Positions 9,084-17,539 of a stretch of DNA of 64,000 bases are shown piece after piece (the first letter of the stretch is position 1; each line of letters starts with the position of its first letter). Source of the DNA: Corynebacterium mastitidis DSM 44356. GTDB lineage: Bacteria > Actinomycetota > Actinomycetes > Mycobacteriales > Mycobacteriaceae. The position numbers were made by a program, and so were the translations under genes. The stretch spans positions 124,001-188,000 of the forward strand of contig NZ_AQXB01000004.1 of NCBI RefSeq assembly GCF_000375365.1, written 5' to 3'. The notes beneath the pieces are model-generated. The model did no database searches. It saw only the letters and a program-made list of their open reading frames with translations, and was not told where the DNA came from.

Positions 9084-9373
9084 GGCAGGCCTCCCTGCGC
9101 GGCGGCGAGGTCCCCGGCCAGAGAGCGGTCGCCCTCCTCGATGCGGTTGATGGCGGCGAGGGAGTTTTCCGCCAGGCGGCGGCCCTGCTCTAACAGGGCG
9201 TCGTGGCGCGTGTGCAGGTCGCCCACCGCGCGGGCGAGGCGCTCGTGAAAGGCGCGGGTGGCGGGGACGGGCTCCGGCGGCGCGAACGGGGGCGCGGGTT
9301 GGGGAGCACAGCAGTGGGCGAGGTCGGCGGCGAGGACGCGGGCGTGCGGGCAGTCAATATCGAGGTCGGTCAT
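9080..9373 (-). CDS. Small helical protein coupled to the NlpC/P60 peptidase
   Basis: A 97-aa protein of unknown function. After a Pro-rich region (28-42) the rest (43-92) reads as a long amphipathic helix or helix pair: [12 protein letters not shown] followed by [16 protein letters not shown]. This pattern recalls EspC/WXG100-like type VII secretion partners, but the WxG and YxxxD/E motifs are absent. ATG 9373 is chosen because the upstream continuation is Pro/Arg-rich low-complexity sequence. Its stop overlaps the peptidase start. It shares a 208-nt divergent region with upp. Confidence 0.55.
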   Translation of the reverse strand: MTDLDIDCPHARVLAADLAHCCAPQPAPPFAPPEPVPATRAFHERLARAVGDLHTRHDALLEQGRRLAENSLAAINRIEEGDRSLAGDLAAAQGGLP

Positions 9374-9568
9374 ACTCCCCTTGGACTGCGGCAGCGCCGC
9401 CCCCGGTTCCCGGGGCGGCCCGCGGCGGCGCACGGCACCCCACAACAACCCACAGCACCCGGCGGCGGGAACCTGCCGCTGGGGGCCTCCATGGTGCGCC
9501 TCCCCGGCACCCGAGTTCCGCCGAGGTCGCGGCGTCCGGCGCTGTTCCTTGCGCACACCCCCGCTGCC

Positions 9569-9574
9569 TAGGAT
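9569..9574 (+). promoter_or_regulatory. upp promoter -10 (TAGGAT), leaderless
   Basis: TAGGAT ends 7 nt before the upp ATG at 9582. The rest of the 208-nt divergent region (9374-9581) holds only GC-rich sequence with an imperfect CCGCCCC/GGGGCGG dyad near 9400. Confidence 0.55.
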
Positions 9575-9581
9575 GGGGGCT

Positions 9582-10217
9582 ATGGATATCACCGTGATTG
9601 ACCACCCCCTCGCCGCCTCCCGGCTGACGATCATGCGCGACCGCCGCAGCGATAACACCGCCTTCCGCGCGGCGCTGGCGGACCTGGGGGCCATGCTCAT
9701 CTACGAGGCCGCCCGCGACCTCCCCGTGGAGCACTTCGACACCGCCACCCCCGTGGCCACCGCGCGGGGCACGCGCCTGGAGAACCCCCCGATCATCGTG
9801 CCGGTGATCCGCGCCGGGCTGGGCATGGTGGACCCGGCGCTGTCCATGATCCCGGACGCCCAGGTGGGATTCATCGGCCTGGCGCGCGACGAGCGCACCC
9901 ATCAGCCGGTGCCCTACCTCGAGGCGCTGCCGGAGGACCTCAGCGGGCGCGCGGTGTTCGTGGTGGACCCCATGCTGGCGACCGGGGGCTCCCTGCTGCA
10001 CGCCGTGCGGCTGCTAGCGCAGCGCGGGGCCACGGACATCACGGCGGTGTGCATGGTCTCGGCCCAGGTGGGCGTGGACGCCCTGGCGGAATCCGGCCTG
10101 CCGGTGCGCCTGGTGACCGCCACCATCGACCCCGGGCTCAACGAGCAGGCTTACATCGTCCCGGGGCTGGGGGATGCCGGGGATCGCCTCTATGGTCCTC
10201 GCAACATCAACCTGTGA
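9582..10217 (+). CDS. upp: Uracil phosphoribosyltransferase
   Basis: A 211-aa cytoplasmic enzyme that makes UMP from uracil and PRPP (pyrimidine salvage). The PRPP-binding loop reads [11 protein letters not shown] (about 126-136), and the uracil-binding C-terminus GDAGDRLYG is present. Length matches the family (about 208 aa). An upstream in-frame extension exists but is low-complexity; ATG 9582 is 7 nt after TAGGAT and is the natural leaderless start. An HTH regulator follows in the same direction. Confidence 0.97.
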   Translation: MDITVIDHPLAASRLTIMRDRRSDNTAFRAALADLGAMLIYEAARDLPVEHFDTATPVATARGTRLENPPIIVPVIRAGLGMVDPALSMIPDAQVGFIGLARDERTHQPVPYLEALPEDLSGRAVFVVDPMLATGGSLLHAVRLLAQRGATDITAVCMVSAQVGVDALAESGLPVRLVTATIDPGLNEQAYIVPGLGDAGDRLYGPRNINL

Positions 10218-10266
10218 GGCCGCGCGGGCCACGCGGGGCGGGGCGCGCGGCTAGGCCTTGCGTCCG

Positions 10267-10294
10267 CCGCCGCGCACGCAGCGTCGCGCGGCGG
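10267..10294 (+). terminator. Possible upp terminator hairpin
   Basis: Nine-base arms CCGCCGCGC (10267-10275) and GCGCGGCGG (10286-10294) pair perfectly around a 10-nt loop, 50 nt after upp. There is no T-tract. Confidence 0.4.
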
Positions 10295-10395
10295 GGCGTC
10301 CGGGCTCACTAAGTACGGTTCGGTGGGGAACGCAAGGCGATCGCGCCCAATGTAATTGGCGGCCCATTCCCGGTGTAATGGGCAAGGTGGTCGCT

Positions 10396-10848
10396 ATGAG
10401 CAGTGAGCACACGTGGGTTCAATGGGCGAGTTATGGTCACGCCCTGGGCCGCAATCTCAAGGAGATGCGGCTGATGCGCGGGCTGAGCCAACAGGACCTG
10501 GCGGAGCTGGCTGGGATCAGCCGCAATCAGGTGAGCAACCTGGAGCGCAACGAGAACACCAGCACGAAGTCCTCCGACCCCGTGCTCTCCACCGTCTACA
10601 AGCTTGCCCGTGCCCTCCAGGTGCCGCCCGCGGTGCTGCTGCCCGGCGTGGGGCACGAGGTGGACGTCATCTGCCATCAGCGCACCGGCATCGAGATCAG
10701 CTTCACCTGGCCGGAGACCGAGCAGGACACGATGGCCTTCCGGCCCCGGGAGCTGGTTACCCGCTGGAACAGCGATCCCTCCGGGGGATACGAGTCGTGG
10801 GTCGAGGAGGCCCGCAGGCAGGGGGTGTGGGACCCGGAGCAGGAATAA
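10396..10848 (+). CDS. HTH (XRE/Cro-CI type) transcriptional regulator
   Basis: A 150-aa protein with a classic XRE helix-turn-helix at residues 20-80; the two helices are SQQDLAELAG (31-40) and SRNQVSNLE (42-50). The C-terminal half (90-150) has no recognised ligand domain and is Glu/Trp-rich. ATG 10396 is preceded by AAGGTGG with 5-nt spacing; an in-frame ATG at 10378 is less likely. Corynebacteria keep a similar regulator next to upp. No target or inducer can be inferred from the sequence. Confidence 0.8.
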   Translation: MSSEHTWVQWASYGHALGRNLKEMRLMRGLSQQDLAELAGISRNQVSNLERNENTSTKSSDPVLSTVYKLARALQVPPAVLLPGVGHEVDVICHQRTGIEISFTWPETEQDTMAFRPRELVTRWNSDPSGGYESWVEEARRQGVWDPEQE

Positions 10849-10971
10849 ATCGGGCGGCGGGGTACGGGGGCGCTACTATGGCGGGGAACGATCACCCCGG
10901 GGATAACCCCGCACTATCCCGCAGCGGCAGTGCCTAAGCAGCCGAGCAGCCCGAAGGAGGCCGGAATACTC

Positions 10972-12144
10972 TTGCGCATCGTAGAGCACGTGAATGCGTG
11001 GCTGGTCACTCACCGCGAGGAGGTGCTGGCGTGGCGTCGCCACCTGCACGCCCACCCGGAGCTGGCGCACGAGGAGCACGCCACCACCGCCTTCCTCGCG
11101 GGCGTGCTGCGGGAACACGGCCTGCGCCCGCGCCCGCTGCCCGGCACGGGGCTGACGGTGGACGTCGGGGAGTCCCGGTCGGATAGGCCGCGCGTGGCCT
11201 TCCGGGCCGATATCGACGCCCTCCCGGTGGCGGAGTCCACGGGCCTGCCGTTTGCCTCCGAGGTTCCCGGGGTCTCCCACGCCTGCGGGCACGACGTGCA
11301 CACCACCATCGCCCTGGCCCTGGCCTGCGCGCTGGGCAGCGCGGGGGAGGGCAGCGTGCCCCCGGTGCGGGTGATCTTCCAGCCCGCCGAGGAGGTGCTC
11401 GCGGGCGGCGCCTCCGAGGTGATCGAGGCCGGGGCCCTGGAGTCCGTGGGCTCCATCTACGCGGTGCACGTGGAGCCGAAGCTCCCGGTGGGCAAGGTGG
11501 GCCTGCGCAAGGGCGCGATGACCTCGGCCACGGACCTGCTGACCATCGACGTCACCGGACCCGGCGGGCATAGTTCCCGCCCGCACCTTTCCGCCGACGT
11601 GGTCTACGCCCTGGGCAAGCTCGTCACGGACCTGCCGGGTCTGCTCTCGCGCCGGGTGGACCCGCGCACCGGCACGGTGCTGGTCTTTGGCTCCATCAGG
11701 GCCGGAGACGCCGCCAACGCGATCCCGCAGGCCGGGCGGCTGCGCGGCACCCTGCGCACCGCGGACATGGAGGTGTGGAGCGCGGCGCGGCCGCTGATCG
11801 AGGAGCTGGTGGCGCAGGTGCTCGCCCCCACGGGCTGCGCCCACGGCCTCGACTACGTGCGCGGCGTGCCCCCGGTGCTCAACGACGCCGAGGCCACCGC
11901 CGCCCTGGCCGAGGGGGCCCAGGCGCTGGGTCCGCAGGCGGTGGTGGAGGCCCCGCAGTCCTCGGGCGGGGAGGACTTCTCCTGGTACCTTCGGCAGGTG
12001 CCGGGGTCGATGGCCCGCCTGGGGTGCTGGTCCGGGGAGGGTGCCCCCCAGGACCTGCACCAGGGGGACCTGCGGGTGGACGAGCGCGCGATCGAGATGG
12101 GCGTGCGGCTTTTCGCCGCCGTGGCACAGCGGCACGCCTCCTAG
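10972..12144 (+). CDS. M20-family metal-dependent amidohydrolase (amidase/hippurate-hydrolase type)
   Basis: A 390-aa metallopeptidase-fold enzyme. Metal ligands are visible as the ACGHDVH motif (about 104-110), FQPAEE (the catalytic Glu pair) and, near the C-terminus, SSGGEDFSWYL. The dimerisation-domain signature GGHSSRPH is also present. The family removes acyl groups from N-acyl amino acids or similar amides; the substrate is not predictable. I start at TTG 10972, 11 nt after AAGGAGG; a GTG at 10930 would add 14 residues but lacks a ribosome binding site, and GTG 10990 is also possible. It precedes lpdA. Confidence 0.85.
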   Translation: MRIVEHVNAWLVTHREEVLAWRRHLHAHPELAHEEHATTAFLAGVLREHGLRPRPLPGTGLTVDVGESRSDRPRVAFRADIDALPVAESTGLPFASEVPGVSHACGHDVHTTIALALACALGSAGEGSVPPVRVIFQPAEEVLAGGASEVIEAGALESVGSIYAVHVEPKLPVGKVGLRKGAMTSATDLLTIDVTGPGGHSSRPHLSADVVYALGKLVTDLPGLLSRRVDPRTGTVLVFGSIRAGDAANAIPQAGRLRGTLRTADMEVWSAARPLIEELVAQVLAPTGCAHGLDYVRGVPPVLNDAEATAALAEGAQALGPQAVVEAPQSSGGEDFSWYLRQVPGSMARLGCWSGEGAPQDLHQGDLRVDERAIEMGVRLFAAVAQRHAS

Positions 12145-12222
12145 CGGCGGTCCTCCCGGCGGGGTCGGGGGCGGCGTCGATAGTCAGGGCCGGTGAGCGG
12201 GGAACCTCGCGCCGCCGTGGGT

Positions 12223-12228
12223 TAGACT
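12223..12228 (+). promoter_or_regulatory. lpdA promoter -10 (TAGACT)
   Basis: TAGACT in the amidohydrolase-lpdA gap. It predicts a leader of about 58 nt that ends with the GGAGG ribosome binding site (12281-12285). Confidence 0.5.
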
Positions 12229-12292
12229 TGCAGGCGCACTGAACCCTGTGAACTGCCCGAGAATCACGACAAGTATCTGTGGAGGTTACCCC

Positions 12293-13702
12293 TTGTCCAA
12301 GCGCATCGTCATCATCGGCGGCGGCCCGGCGGGCTACGAGGCCGCCCTGGCGGGAGCCAAGTACGGCGCGGAGATCACCCTGGTGGAAAGCGACGGGCCC
12401 GGCGGCTCGGCGGTGATCCACGATTGCGTGCCCTCCAAGTCCTTCATCGCGGGCGCGAACATCAAGACCGACCTGCGCCGCGCGGACGCCATGGGCCTGG
12501 GCAAGGACGTCACGGAGGCCCTGCTGGACGTGGACGCGCTGAACAAGCGCGTGCGCTCCCTGGCGGGGGACCAGTCCGGGGACATCCGGGCGCAGCTCGA
12601 GCGCATCGGCGTGCGGGTGATCGACGGCACGGCGCGCTTTGACGACTATAAGCCCAAGCAGACCACCCACTACATCAAGGCCACGCACAACGCGGACGGC
12701 ACCGAGGAGATCCTGGAGTGCGACCTCGTGCTGCTGGCCACCGGCGCTCGCCCGCGCATCCTGCCCGGCGCCCGCCCCGACGGGGAGCGCATCTTTACCT
12801 GGCAGCAGATCTACGACCTCAACGCCCTCCCGGAGCACCTGATCGTGGTGGGCTCCGGCGTGACGGGCGCGGAGTTCGTCTCCGCCTTCGCGGAGCTGGG
12901 CGTGAAGGTCACGATGGTGGCCTCCCGCGACCGCATCCTGCCGCACGACGACGCCGACGCCGCCGACGTCCTGGAGACGGTGCTGGCCGAGCGCGGCGTG
13001 GAGCTGGTCAAGCACGCCCGCGTGGACGAGGTAGTCAACACGGGCTCCGGCGTGGTGGTGCGCACCGCCGACGGCCGGGAGATCGAGGGCTCGCACGCCC
13101 TGATGACGGTGGGATCGGTGCCGAGCACCAAGGACCTGGGGCTCGACGGCGTGGGGGTGGAGCTGACCGCCTCCGGGCACATCCACGTGGATCGCGTCTC
13201 CCGCACCAACGTGGCCGGGGTGTACGCCGCGGGCGACTGCACGGATCTCTTCCCGCTGGCCTCCGTGGCGGCCATGCAGGGGCGCATCGCCATGTATCAC
13301 GCCCTGGGCGAGGGGGTCTCCCCGCTGCGCCTCAAGACGGTGGCCACGGCCGTGTTTACCCGCCCGGAGATCGCCTCCGTGGGGGTCACCCAGCACCAGA
13401 TCGAGTCCGGCGAGGTGCGCGCGCGCAGCATCACCCTGCCCCTGCAGACCAACCCGCGCGCGAAGATGCGCTCGCTGCGCCACGGCTTTGTCAAGCTCTT
13501 CTGCCGCGAGCACTCGGGCATCGTCATCGGCGGCGCGATCGTGGCCCCCACGGCCTCGGAGCTGATCCTGCCCATCGCGGTGGCGGTGAGCAACAACCTC
13601 ACGGTGAACTCGCTGGCGGATTCCTTCGCGGTGTACCCCTCCCTGTCCGGCTCCATCACGGAGGCGGCCCGCCGCCTGGTCTCGCACGACGACCTCGGGT
13701 AG
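12293..13702 (+). CDS. lpdA: LpdA-type flavoprotein: NAD(P)H quinone reductase of the dihydrolipoamide dehydrogenase fold
   Basis: A 469-aa FAD/NAD-binding protein with an N-terminal dinucleotide motif GGGPAG (9-14), a second one at GSGVTG near 185, and a dimerisation domain. It is not a true lipoamide dehydrogenase. In the disulfide motif C-x4-C the first Cys is Ala40 and only Cys45 remains (GSAVIHDCVPSK). The C-terminal HP-x-E base motif is replaced by YPSLSGSITEA. Mycobacterial LpdA (Rv3303c), a quinone reductase, has these same changes. TTG 12293 lies 7 nt after GGAGG. The gene precedes the prp genes, and a weak CCCCC-TGAC-GGGGG hairpin follows it. Confidence 0.88.
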   Translation: MSKRIVIIGGGPAGYEAALAGAKYGAEITLVESDGPGGSAVIHDCVPSKSFIAGANIKTDLRRADAMGLGKDVTEALLDVDALNKRVRSLAGDQSGDIRAQLERIGVRVIDGTARFDDYKPKQTTHYIKATHNADGTEEILECDLVLLATGARPRILPGARPDGERIFTWQQIYDLNALPEHLIVVGSGVTGAEFVSAFAELGVKVTMVASRDRILPHDDADAADVLETVLAERGVELVKHARVDEVVNTGSGVVVRTADGREIEGSHALMTVGSVPSTKDLGLDGVGVELTASGHIHVDRVSRTNVAGVYAAGDCTDLFPLASVAAMQGRIAMYHALGEGVSPLRLKTVATAVFTRPEIASVGVTQHQIESGEVRARSITLPLQTNPRAKMRSLRHGFVKLFCREHSGIVIGGAIVAPTASELILPIAVAVSNNLTVNSLADSFAVYPSLSGSITEAARRLVSHDDLG

Positions 13703-13760
13703 CCACCCCCTGACGGGGGAGGGGCGGATCGTTATGTGACCCGCAGCATAGGAATTGGCC

Positions 13761-13766
13761 TACTAT
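13761..13766 (+). promoter_or_regulatory. prpDBC promoter -10 (TACTAT)
   Basis: TACTAT lies 43 nt before the prpD ATG and predicts a leader of about 36 nt carrying AGGAG (13794-13798). Confidence 0.5.
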
Positions 13767-13809
13767 GGTGCGTGGCTCACATTCCCCGTTGTTAGGAGAT
13801 CCGTCCATC

Positions 13810-15324
13810 ATGATCCAGCACCACGTGAGAACCCGCCGCTCCGCCGAGGACTTCCCCCGGTCCGAGCACCTCGCCTACAAGATCGCCGCCGTCGCCGCCG
13901 ACGAGGTGGAGGTCCCCCGCGAGGTCTCCGAGATGATCGTCAACCGCGTCATCGACAACGCCGCCGTCTCGGCGGCCTCCGCGCTGCGCCGCCCCGTCAG
14001 CGTGGCCCGCGCCCAGGCCCTCGCGCACCCGGTGAGCCGGGGCGGCGCCGCCGTGTTCGGCGTGCCGGGCCGTTTCTCGGCGGAGTGGGCGGCCCTGGCC
14101 AACGGCACCGCCGTGCGTGAGCTGGACTTTCACGACACCTTCCTGGCCGCCGAGTACTCCCACCCGGGCGATAATATCCCGCCCCTCGTGGCGGTGGCCC
14201 AGCACCGAGGCATAAGCGGCAGGGACCTCATCAGGGGCATCGCCACCGGCTACGAGATCCAGGTGGACCTCACCAGGGGCATGTGCCTGCACGAGCACAA
14301 GATCGACCACGTGGCGCACCTGGGCCCCTCGGTGGCCGCGGGCCTGGGCACCCTCCTGGGCCTGGACGTGGAGACGATCTACCAGGCGGTGGGGCAGGCC
14401 CTGCACACCACCACCGCCACCCGGCAGTCCCGCAAGGGGCTGATCTCCTCCTGGAAGGCGTTCGCCCCGGCCTTCGCGGGCAAGATGGCCATCGAGTCCG
14501 TGGACCGGGCCATGCGCGGCGAGGGCGCGCCCGCCCCCATCTGGGAGGGCGAGGACGGCGTGATCGCCTGGCTGCTCGGCGGCCCGGAGGCCAGCTACAC
14601 GGTCCCGCTGCCGGGCCCGGGGGAGGCCAAGCGTGCGATCCTGGACACCTTCACCAAGGAGCATTCCGCGGAGTACCAGTCCCAGGCGCCGATCGACCTC
14701 GCGCGGCGCATGCGGGAGCGGGTCCTGGAGGCCACCGGCGGCGACCTCGGCAAGATCGAGTCCATCGTGCTGCACACCAGCCACCACACCCATTACGTCA
14801 TCGGCACCGGCTCGCAGGACCCCCAGAAGTTCGACCCCGATTCCTCCCGCGAGACGCTGGACCACTCCATCATGTACATCTTCGCGGTGGCGCTGGAGGA
14901 TGGCTCCTGGCACCACGAGGATTCTTATTCCCCGGAGCGCGCCCACCGGCCGGAGACGGTGGCCCTGTGGCGCAAGGTCTCCACCACCGAGGACCCGGAG
15001 TGGACCCGCCGCTATCACTCCACCGACCCCGAGGACAAGGCCTTCGGCGCCCGCGCCGAGATCACCCTGGCGGACGGCACCGTCATCGCGGACGAGCTGG
15101 CCGTGGCGGATGCTCACCCGCTGGGCGCGCGCCCCTTCGCCCGCGAGAACTACATCGAGAAGTTCCGCACCCTCGCCGAGGGGGTGGTGGATAGGGCGGA
15201 GCAGGATCGCTTCCTCGAGGCGGCGCAGTCGCTGCCGGACCTCGAGGACGTCACCGAGCTGAACATCGAGCTGTCCGGGGACGTCCTGGATCGCGCGCCG
15301 CGCCTGCCGGAGGGGTTGTTCTAA
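13810..15324 (+). CDS. prpD: 2-Methylcitrate dehydratase
   Basis: A 504-aa MmgE/PrpD-family enzyme that dehydrates 2-methylcitrate to 2-methyl-cis-aconitate in propionate catabolism. The family-typical blocks ELDFHDTFL (about 100-110), [12 protein letters not shown] and GKMAIE are intact, and length is normal (about 500 aa). ATG 13810 is 11 nt after AGGAG. It is the first gene of a tight prpD-prpB-prpC operon: prpB starts on the base after the stop. No PrpR-type regulator lies next to the operon. Confidence 0.96.
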   Translation: MIQHHVRTRRSAEDFPRSEHLAYKIAAVAADEVEVPREVSEMIVNRVIDNAAVSAASALRRPVSVARAQALAHPVSRGGAAVFGVPGRFSAEWAALANGTAVRELDFHDTFLAAEYSHPGDNIPPLVAVAQHRGISGRDLIRGIATGYEIQVDLTRGMCLHEHKIDHVAHLGPSVAAGLGTLLGLDVETIYQAVGQALHTTTATRQSRKGLISSWKAFAPAFAGKMAIESVDRAMRGEGAPAPIWEGEDGVIAWLLGGPEASYTVPLPGPGEAKRAILDTFTKEHSAEYQSQAPIDLARRMRERVLEATGGDLGKIESIVLHTSHHTHYVIGTGSQDPQKFDPDSSRETLDHSIMYIFAVALEDGSWHHEDSYSPERAHRPETVALWRKVSTTEDPEWTRRYHSTDPEDKAFGARAEITLADGTVIADELAVADAHPLGARPFARENYIEKFRTLAEGVVDRAEQDRFLEAAQSLPDLEDVTELNIELSGDVLDRAPRLPEGLF

Positions 15325-16278
15325 ATGGGCGGCCTGTACTCCAGCGCGGTCACCCCCACGCAGCGCCGGGAGGCGTTGCGCGCCGGGCTGACCTCGGGCA
15401 CGATCCAGCGCCTGCCCGGCGCCTTCTCTCCCCTGTGCGCGCGGGCCATCCAGGAGGCCGGCTTCGAGGGCGTGTACGTCTCCGGCGCGGTGGTCGCGGC
15501 GGACCTCGCGCTCCCGGACATCGGCCTGACCACCCTGACCGAGGTGGCGGGCCGGGCCCGGCAGATCGCCCGGGTCACGGACCTCCCGGTGCTCGTGGAC
15601 GCGGACACTGGCTTCGGCGAGCCGATGTCCGCCGCCCGCACGGTCTCCGAGCTGGAGGACGCGGGCGTGGCGGGCTGCCACCTCGAGGACCAGCGCAATC
15701 CTAAGCGCTGCGGGCACCTCGACGGCAAGGAGGTGGTGCCGGTGGAGGTCATGCTGCGGCGCATCGGCGCGGCGGTGGGGCAGCGGCGCGACCCGGCCTT
15801 CGTCATCTCGGCGCGCACCGACGCCGCCGGGGTGGAGGGCATCGACTCCGCGATCGAGAGGGCCAAGGCCTACGCGGACGCGGGCGCCGACCTCATCTTC
15901 GTGGAGGCGCTGCACACCCCGGCGGACTTCGAGCGCTTCCGAGCCGCGGTGCCGGACATCCCGCTGCTGGCCAACATGACGGAGTTTGGCAAGACGGAGC
16001 TGCTGTCCGCGCAGACCCTCCAGGACCTGGGCTATAACGCGGTGATCTACCCCGTGACCACCCTGCGCGTGGCGATGGGCCAGGCCGAGGCCGCCCTGCG
16101 CGACATCGCGGAGACCGGCACGCAGACCGGCTGGATCGACCGCATGCAGCACCGCTCCCGCCTCTACGAGCTGCTGCGCTACGCCGAATACAACTCCTTT
16201 GACCAGAGCGTGTTCACCTACTCCGCCGAGAACTCCACCGACAACGACGCCCCCACCCTAAGGAGGGACCATGACTGA
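15325..16278 (+). CDS. prpB: 2-Methylisocitrate lyase
   Basis: A 317-aa member of the isocitrate lyase superfamily that splits methylisocitrate into succinate and pyruvate. The active-site cysteine motif is KRCGHLDG (127-134, Cys129), and the metal-binding strand reads VDADTGFGE (91-99). It starts directly after the prpD TAA and overlaps prpC by 8 nt, so the three enzymes are made together. The last 50 residues (YAEYNSF onward) cover the active-site lid region. Length is close to the family norm of about 300 aa. Confidence 0.96.
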   Translation: MGGLYSSAVTPTQRREALRAGLTSGTIQRLPGAFSPLCARAIQEAGFEGVYVSGAVVAADLALPDIGLTTLTEVAGRARQIARVTDLPVLVDADTGFGEPMSAARTVSELEDAGVAGCHLEDQRNPKRCGHLDGKEVVPVEVMLRRIGAAVGQRRDPAFVISARTDAAGVEGIDSAIERAKAYADAGADLIFVEALHTPADFERFRAAVPDIPLLANMTEFGKTELLSAQTLQDLGYNAVIYPVTTLRVAMGQAEAALRDIAETGTQTGWIDRMQHRSRLYELLRYAEYNSFDQSVFTYSAENSTDNDAPTLRRDHD

Positions 16279-17413
16279 CCAGACCGTGTACAAGGGCCTC
16301 GCCGGGGTCGTGGCGGACTACACCGCCGTGTCCAAGGTGATGCCGGAGACCAACTCCTTGACCTACCGGGGCTACCCGGTGCAGGAGCTGGCGCGTTACT
16401 GCACGTTCGAGGAGGTGGCGTACCTCCTGTGGAACGAGGAGCTGCCCACCCCGGACGAGCTGCGCCGGTTCTCCGTGCGGGAGAAGGCGCTGCGCCACAT
16501 CGACCGTGGCCTGATCGACCTCGTGCGCGCTATGCCGCTGTCCTGTCACCCCATGGACGTGCTGCGCAGCGCGGTGAGCTACATCGGGGCGCAGGACCCG
16601 GAGGCCTACACTAGGGACTCCGATCACCTGCGGCGCTCCTCGCTGGAGCTGATGGCCAAGCTGCCCACCGTGGTGGCCCTGGACATCCGGCGCCGCCGGG
16701 GCGAGGACTACATCGAGCCCTCGGTGAAGAAGGGCTTTGCGGAGAACTTCCTCTACATGGTCTTTGGCGACGGCCCCGACTCCCCGGCCAGTAACAGGGC
16801 GGACGTGGAGGCCTTTGACACCTCCCTGATCCTGTACGCGGAGCACTCCTTCAACGCCTCCACGTTCACGGCGCGCGTGGTCACCTCCACGATGTCGGAC
16901 GCCTACTCCGCCGTCACCGCCGCGATCGGCGCGCTCAAGGGGCCCCTGCACGGCGGCGCCAACGAGGCGGTCATGCACGCCATGCTGGAGATCGACGACC
17001 CCGACCGGGCCCGCGACTGGGTGCACGAGAAGCTGGACGCCAAGCAGCTCATCATGGGGTTTGGCCACCGCGTGTACAAAAACGGCGACTCCCGCGTGCC
17101 CACCATGGAGGCGGCGTTTAAGGAGTTGGCCGTCAACCACGGGGGCGAGAAGTGGGCCCGGATGTACGACGAGATGGCACAGGCCATGACCGGGCGCACC
17201 GGGATCAAGCCCAACCTCGATTTCCCCGCCGGGCCCGCGTACCACATCCTGGGCTTTGACGTGGAGTTCTTCACCCCGATCTTTGTGATGGCCCGCATCA
17301 CCGGCTGGACCGCGCACATCATCGAGCAGAACGAGAACAACGCGCTCATCCGCCCGCTCTCCGCCTACAACGGCAGCGAGCAGCGCGCGGTGCCCACCCA
17401 GACGCTGGAGTAA
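16271..17413 (+). CDS. prpC: 2-Methylcitrate synthase
   Basis: A 380-aa citrate-synthase-fold enzyme that condenses propionyl-CoA with oxaloacetate. Catalytic residues are visible: His227 in GPLHGGAN, His266 in GFGHRVYK and Asp317 in NLDFPAG; His192 lies in AEHSFNAST. Placement after prpD and prpB decides methylcitrate rather than citrate synthase, although these enzymes often have some citrate synthase activity. AAGGAGGG precedes ATG 16271 inside the prpB end. Pyruvate carboxylase follows 126 nt downstream. Confidence 0.95.
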   Translation: MTDQTVYKGLAGVVADYTAVSKVMPETNSLTYRGYPVQELARYCTFEEVAYLLWNEELPTPDELRRFSVREKALRHIDRGLIDLVRAMPLSCHPMDVLRSAVSYIGAQDPEAYTRDSDHLRRSSLELMAKLPTVVALDIRRRRGEDYIEPSVKKGFAENFLYMVFGDGPDSPASNRADVEAFDTSLILYAEHSFNASTFTARVVTSTMSDAYSAVTAAIGALKGPLHGGANEAVMHAMLEIDDPDRARDWVHEKLDAKQLIMGFGHRVYKNGDSRVPTMEAAFKELAVNHGGEKWARMYDEMAQAMTGRTGIKPNLDFPAGPAYHILGFDVEFFTPIFVMARITGWTAHIIEQNENNALIRPLSAYNGSEQRAVPTQTLE

Positions 17414-17481
17414 CGCGGGGAAGGGGAGGCGCGGAATGGTCTTCTTCCGTACCTCTTCTCAGGGCCACGGCGGGGGTGCAT

Positions 17482-17487
17482 TACACT
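17482..17487 (+). promoter_or_regulatory. pyc promoter -10 (TACACT)
   Basis: TACACT in the prpC-pyc gap. The GTG at 17492 is too close for a leaderless start, so a leader of about 46 nt to GTG 17540 is more likely. An inverted repeat CTCACA/TGTGAG (17508-17513, 17521-17526) lies just before the ribosome binding site. Confidence 0.45.
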
Positions 17488-17539
17488 ACAGGTGTCTCGT
17501 AAGACCGCTCACACTCACTCTGTGAGAAAGGATGCCGCC

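Noticed and set aside
13706..13719. CCCCC-TGAC-GGGGG hairpin after lpdA as a terminator
   Set aside because: Five pairs and no T-run are too weak to list as a feature; read-through toward prpD cannot be excluded.
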